Origin: Clostridia bacterium | Lineage (GTDB): Bacteria > Bacillota_E > RBS10-35 > JAJYVN01 | Direction of reading: 5' to 3' | Assembly (NCBI GenBank): GCA_027335515.1 | Contig: DAHWHT010000249.1 | Coordinates: 1-7,288 of the forward strand | DNA: 7,288 bases | In this document: piece after piece, positions 7,054-7,288 of the stretch | Layout of the letters: the number at the start of each line of letters is the position of its first letter | Numbering within the stretch: the stretch's first letter is position 1 | Made by a program: the position numbers and the translations under genes | The notes under the pieces: model-generated | The model's input: the letters and a program-made list of their open reading frames with translations, nothing else | What the model was told of the DNA's origin: nothing | The model's database searches: none

Positions 7054-7117
7054 GCCACAGAAGCCATTCGCAACGACCCCTGCGGGCGGAGCGCGAATAA
7101 TAAGGAGAAGACTACAC

Positions 7118-7240
7118 ATGTCTTATGCTTGTGCAGACTTTTTGGAGCGGTTCTGCATTTGGGAGGACCGCATGCGTTGCGTCTGTGCTTGTCCGGCGAC
7201 GCCGCGTCCCGTTCGCGGGCCGGCCTCGGCTCGCGCATAG
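7118..7240 (+). CDS. doubtful 40-residue Cys-rich ORF
   Basis: ATG 7118 is preceded by a good AAGGAG (7102-7107, 10-base spacing) and reads 40 residues to TAG. The product has five cysteines (C5, C13, C21, C23, C25), no recognisable domain and an Arg/Pro/Ala-rich C-terminus that looks like random GC-rich translation. It lies 64 bases after the tnpB stop and overlaps the right-side hairpin and T-run. I do not recognise it. The ribosome binding site is its only support, and it may be non-coding transposon end sequence. Confidence 0.22.
   Translation: MSYACADFLERFCIWEDRMRCVCACPATPRPVRGPASARA
7120..7143 (+). terminator. bulged hairpin followed by TTTTT, downstream of tnpB
   Basis: GTC (7120-7122) pairs with GAC (7136-7138), and TGC (7126-7128) with GCA (7133-7135), around a TTGT loop with a three-base bulge. 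TTTTT (7139-7143) follows at once. This resembles a weak intrinsic terminator for the tnpB transcript or part of the element's right end. An alternative pairing, TGCAGA (7132-7137) with TCTGCA (7152-7157), competes with it. Confidence 0.4.
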
Positions 7241-7288
7241 GACAGGTGTTCATGCGCGGTGGGCGGCCGTGCGTCCGCGGGACGTGGT

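Larger units (their letters stand above)
5327..7158 (+). mobile_element. IS200/IS605-class (tnpB-only, IS1341-like) element remnant, approximate limits
   Basis: A lone tnpB-type gene without a TnpA partner in the window. Limits are estimates taken from subterminal structure. On the left, hairpin TTCTG-ctcgc-CAGAA (5327-5341) and inverted repeat TCTGCT/AGCAGA (5328-5351). On the right, inverted repeat TGCAGA/TCTGCA (7132-7157). Elements of this class lack terminal inverted repeats and target duplications and instead use subterminal hairpins at their ends, which fits in general terms. The 9-base GACTTTTTG is present on both sides (5366-5374 and 7136-7144) in the same orientation. The exact ends are not determined. 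Confidence 0.45.

Noticed and set aside
6112..7119. Minus-strand 335-codon open frame across tnpB
   Set aside because: Shadow of the RuvC and zinc-ribbon coding region; no family recognised.
7252..7288. ATG at 7252 with AGGTG just upstream, frame open to the right edge
   Set aside because: Only 12 codons are visible and there is no recognisable protein sequence, so a gene start cannot be supported.

Overview
The window is a GC-rich (estimated about 70%) bacterial chromosome fragment. It holds part of a carbohydrate-use locus followed by a degraded TnpB-type transposon gene. Apparent TTG and GTG starts, purine-rich ribosome binding sites, an ABC sugar-binding protein and an IS200/IS605-class tnpB would fit a high-GC, possibly thermophilic, member of the Bacillota, Chloroflexota or a similar phylum. 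I cannot place it more precisely, and this assignment is inference. I see no rRNA, tRNA or CRISPR array.

Layout. 1-1100 (+): C-terminal part of an ABC-transporter solute-binding protein, cut by the left edge. 1311-2132 (+): a sugar phosphate isomerase/epimerase-type TIM-barrel protein with a complete metal-binding set. 2133-2203: a short convergent intergenic region with two GC-rich inverted repeats. 2204-3427 (-): a class V, PLP-dependent aminotransferase-fold enzyme that best resembles cystine lyase/cysteine desulfurase-like proteins but lacks the desulfurase cysteine. 3428-3802: a 375-base divergent intergenic region with a doubled 11-base motif and several hairpins. 3803-5248 (+): a xylulokinase-like FGGY kinase. 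5249-5476: non-coding, with stem-loops and one of only two TTTTT runs that I found on the given strand. 5477-7053 (+): a long-form tnpB pseudogene carrying an in-frame amber stop and a -1 frameshift, with RuvC and zinc-ribbon residues preserved. 7054-7288: an AT-richer pocket with the second TTTTT run, a hairpin and a doubtful 40-residue ORF.

How the genes may work together (inference). The binding protein would capture a sugar for an ABC importer whose permeases lie outside the window. The isomerase/epimerase would convert a ketose or sugar acid, and the kinase would phosphorylate D-xylulose or a related ketose for entry into the pentose phosphate pathway. The PLP enzyme has no obvious place in that route.

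The most noteworthy region is the tnpB remnant. It has two independent lesions near its 5' half, but its RuvC DED triad is intact. The same 9-base motif, GACTTTTTG, lies on either side of it, just after hairpin-forming sequence.
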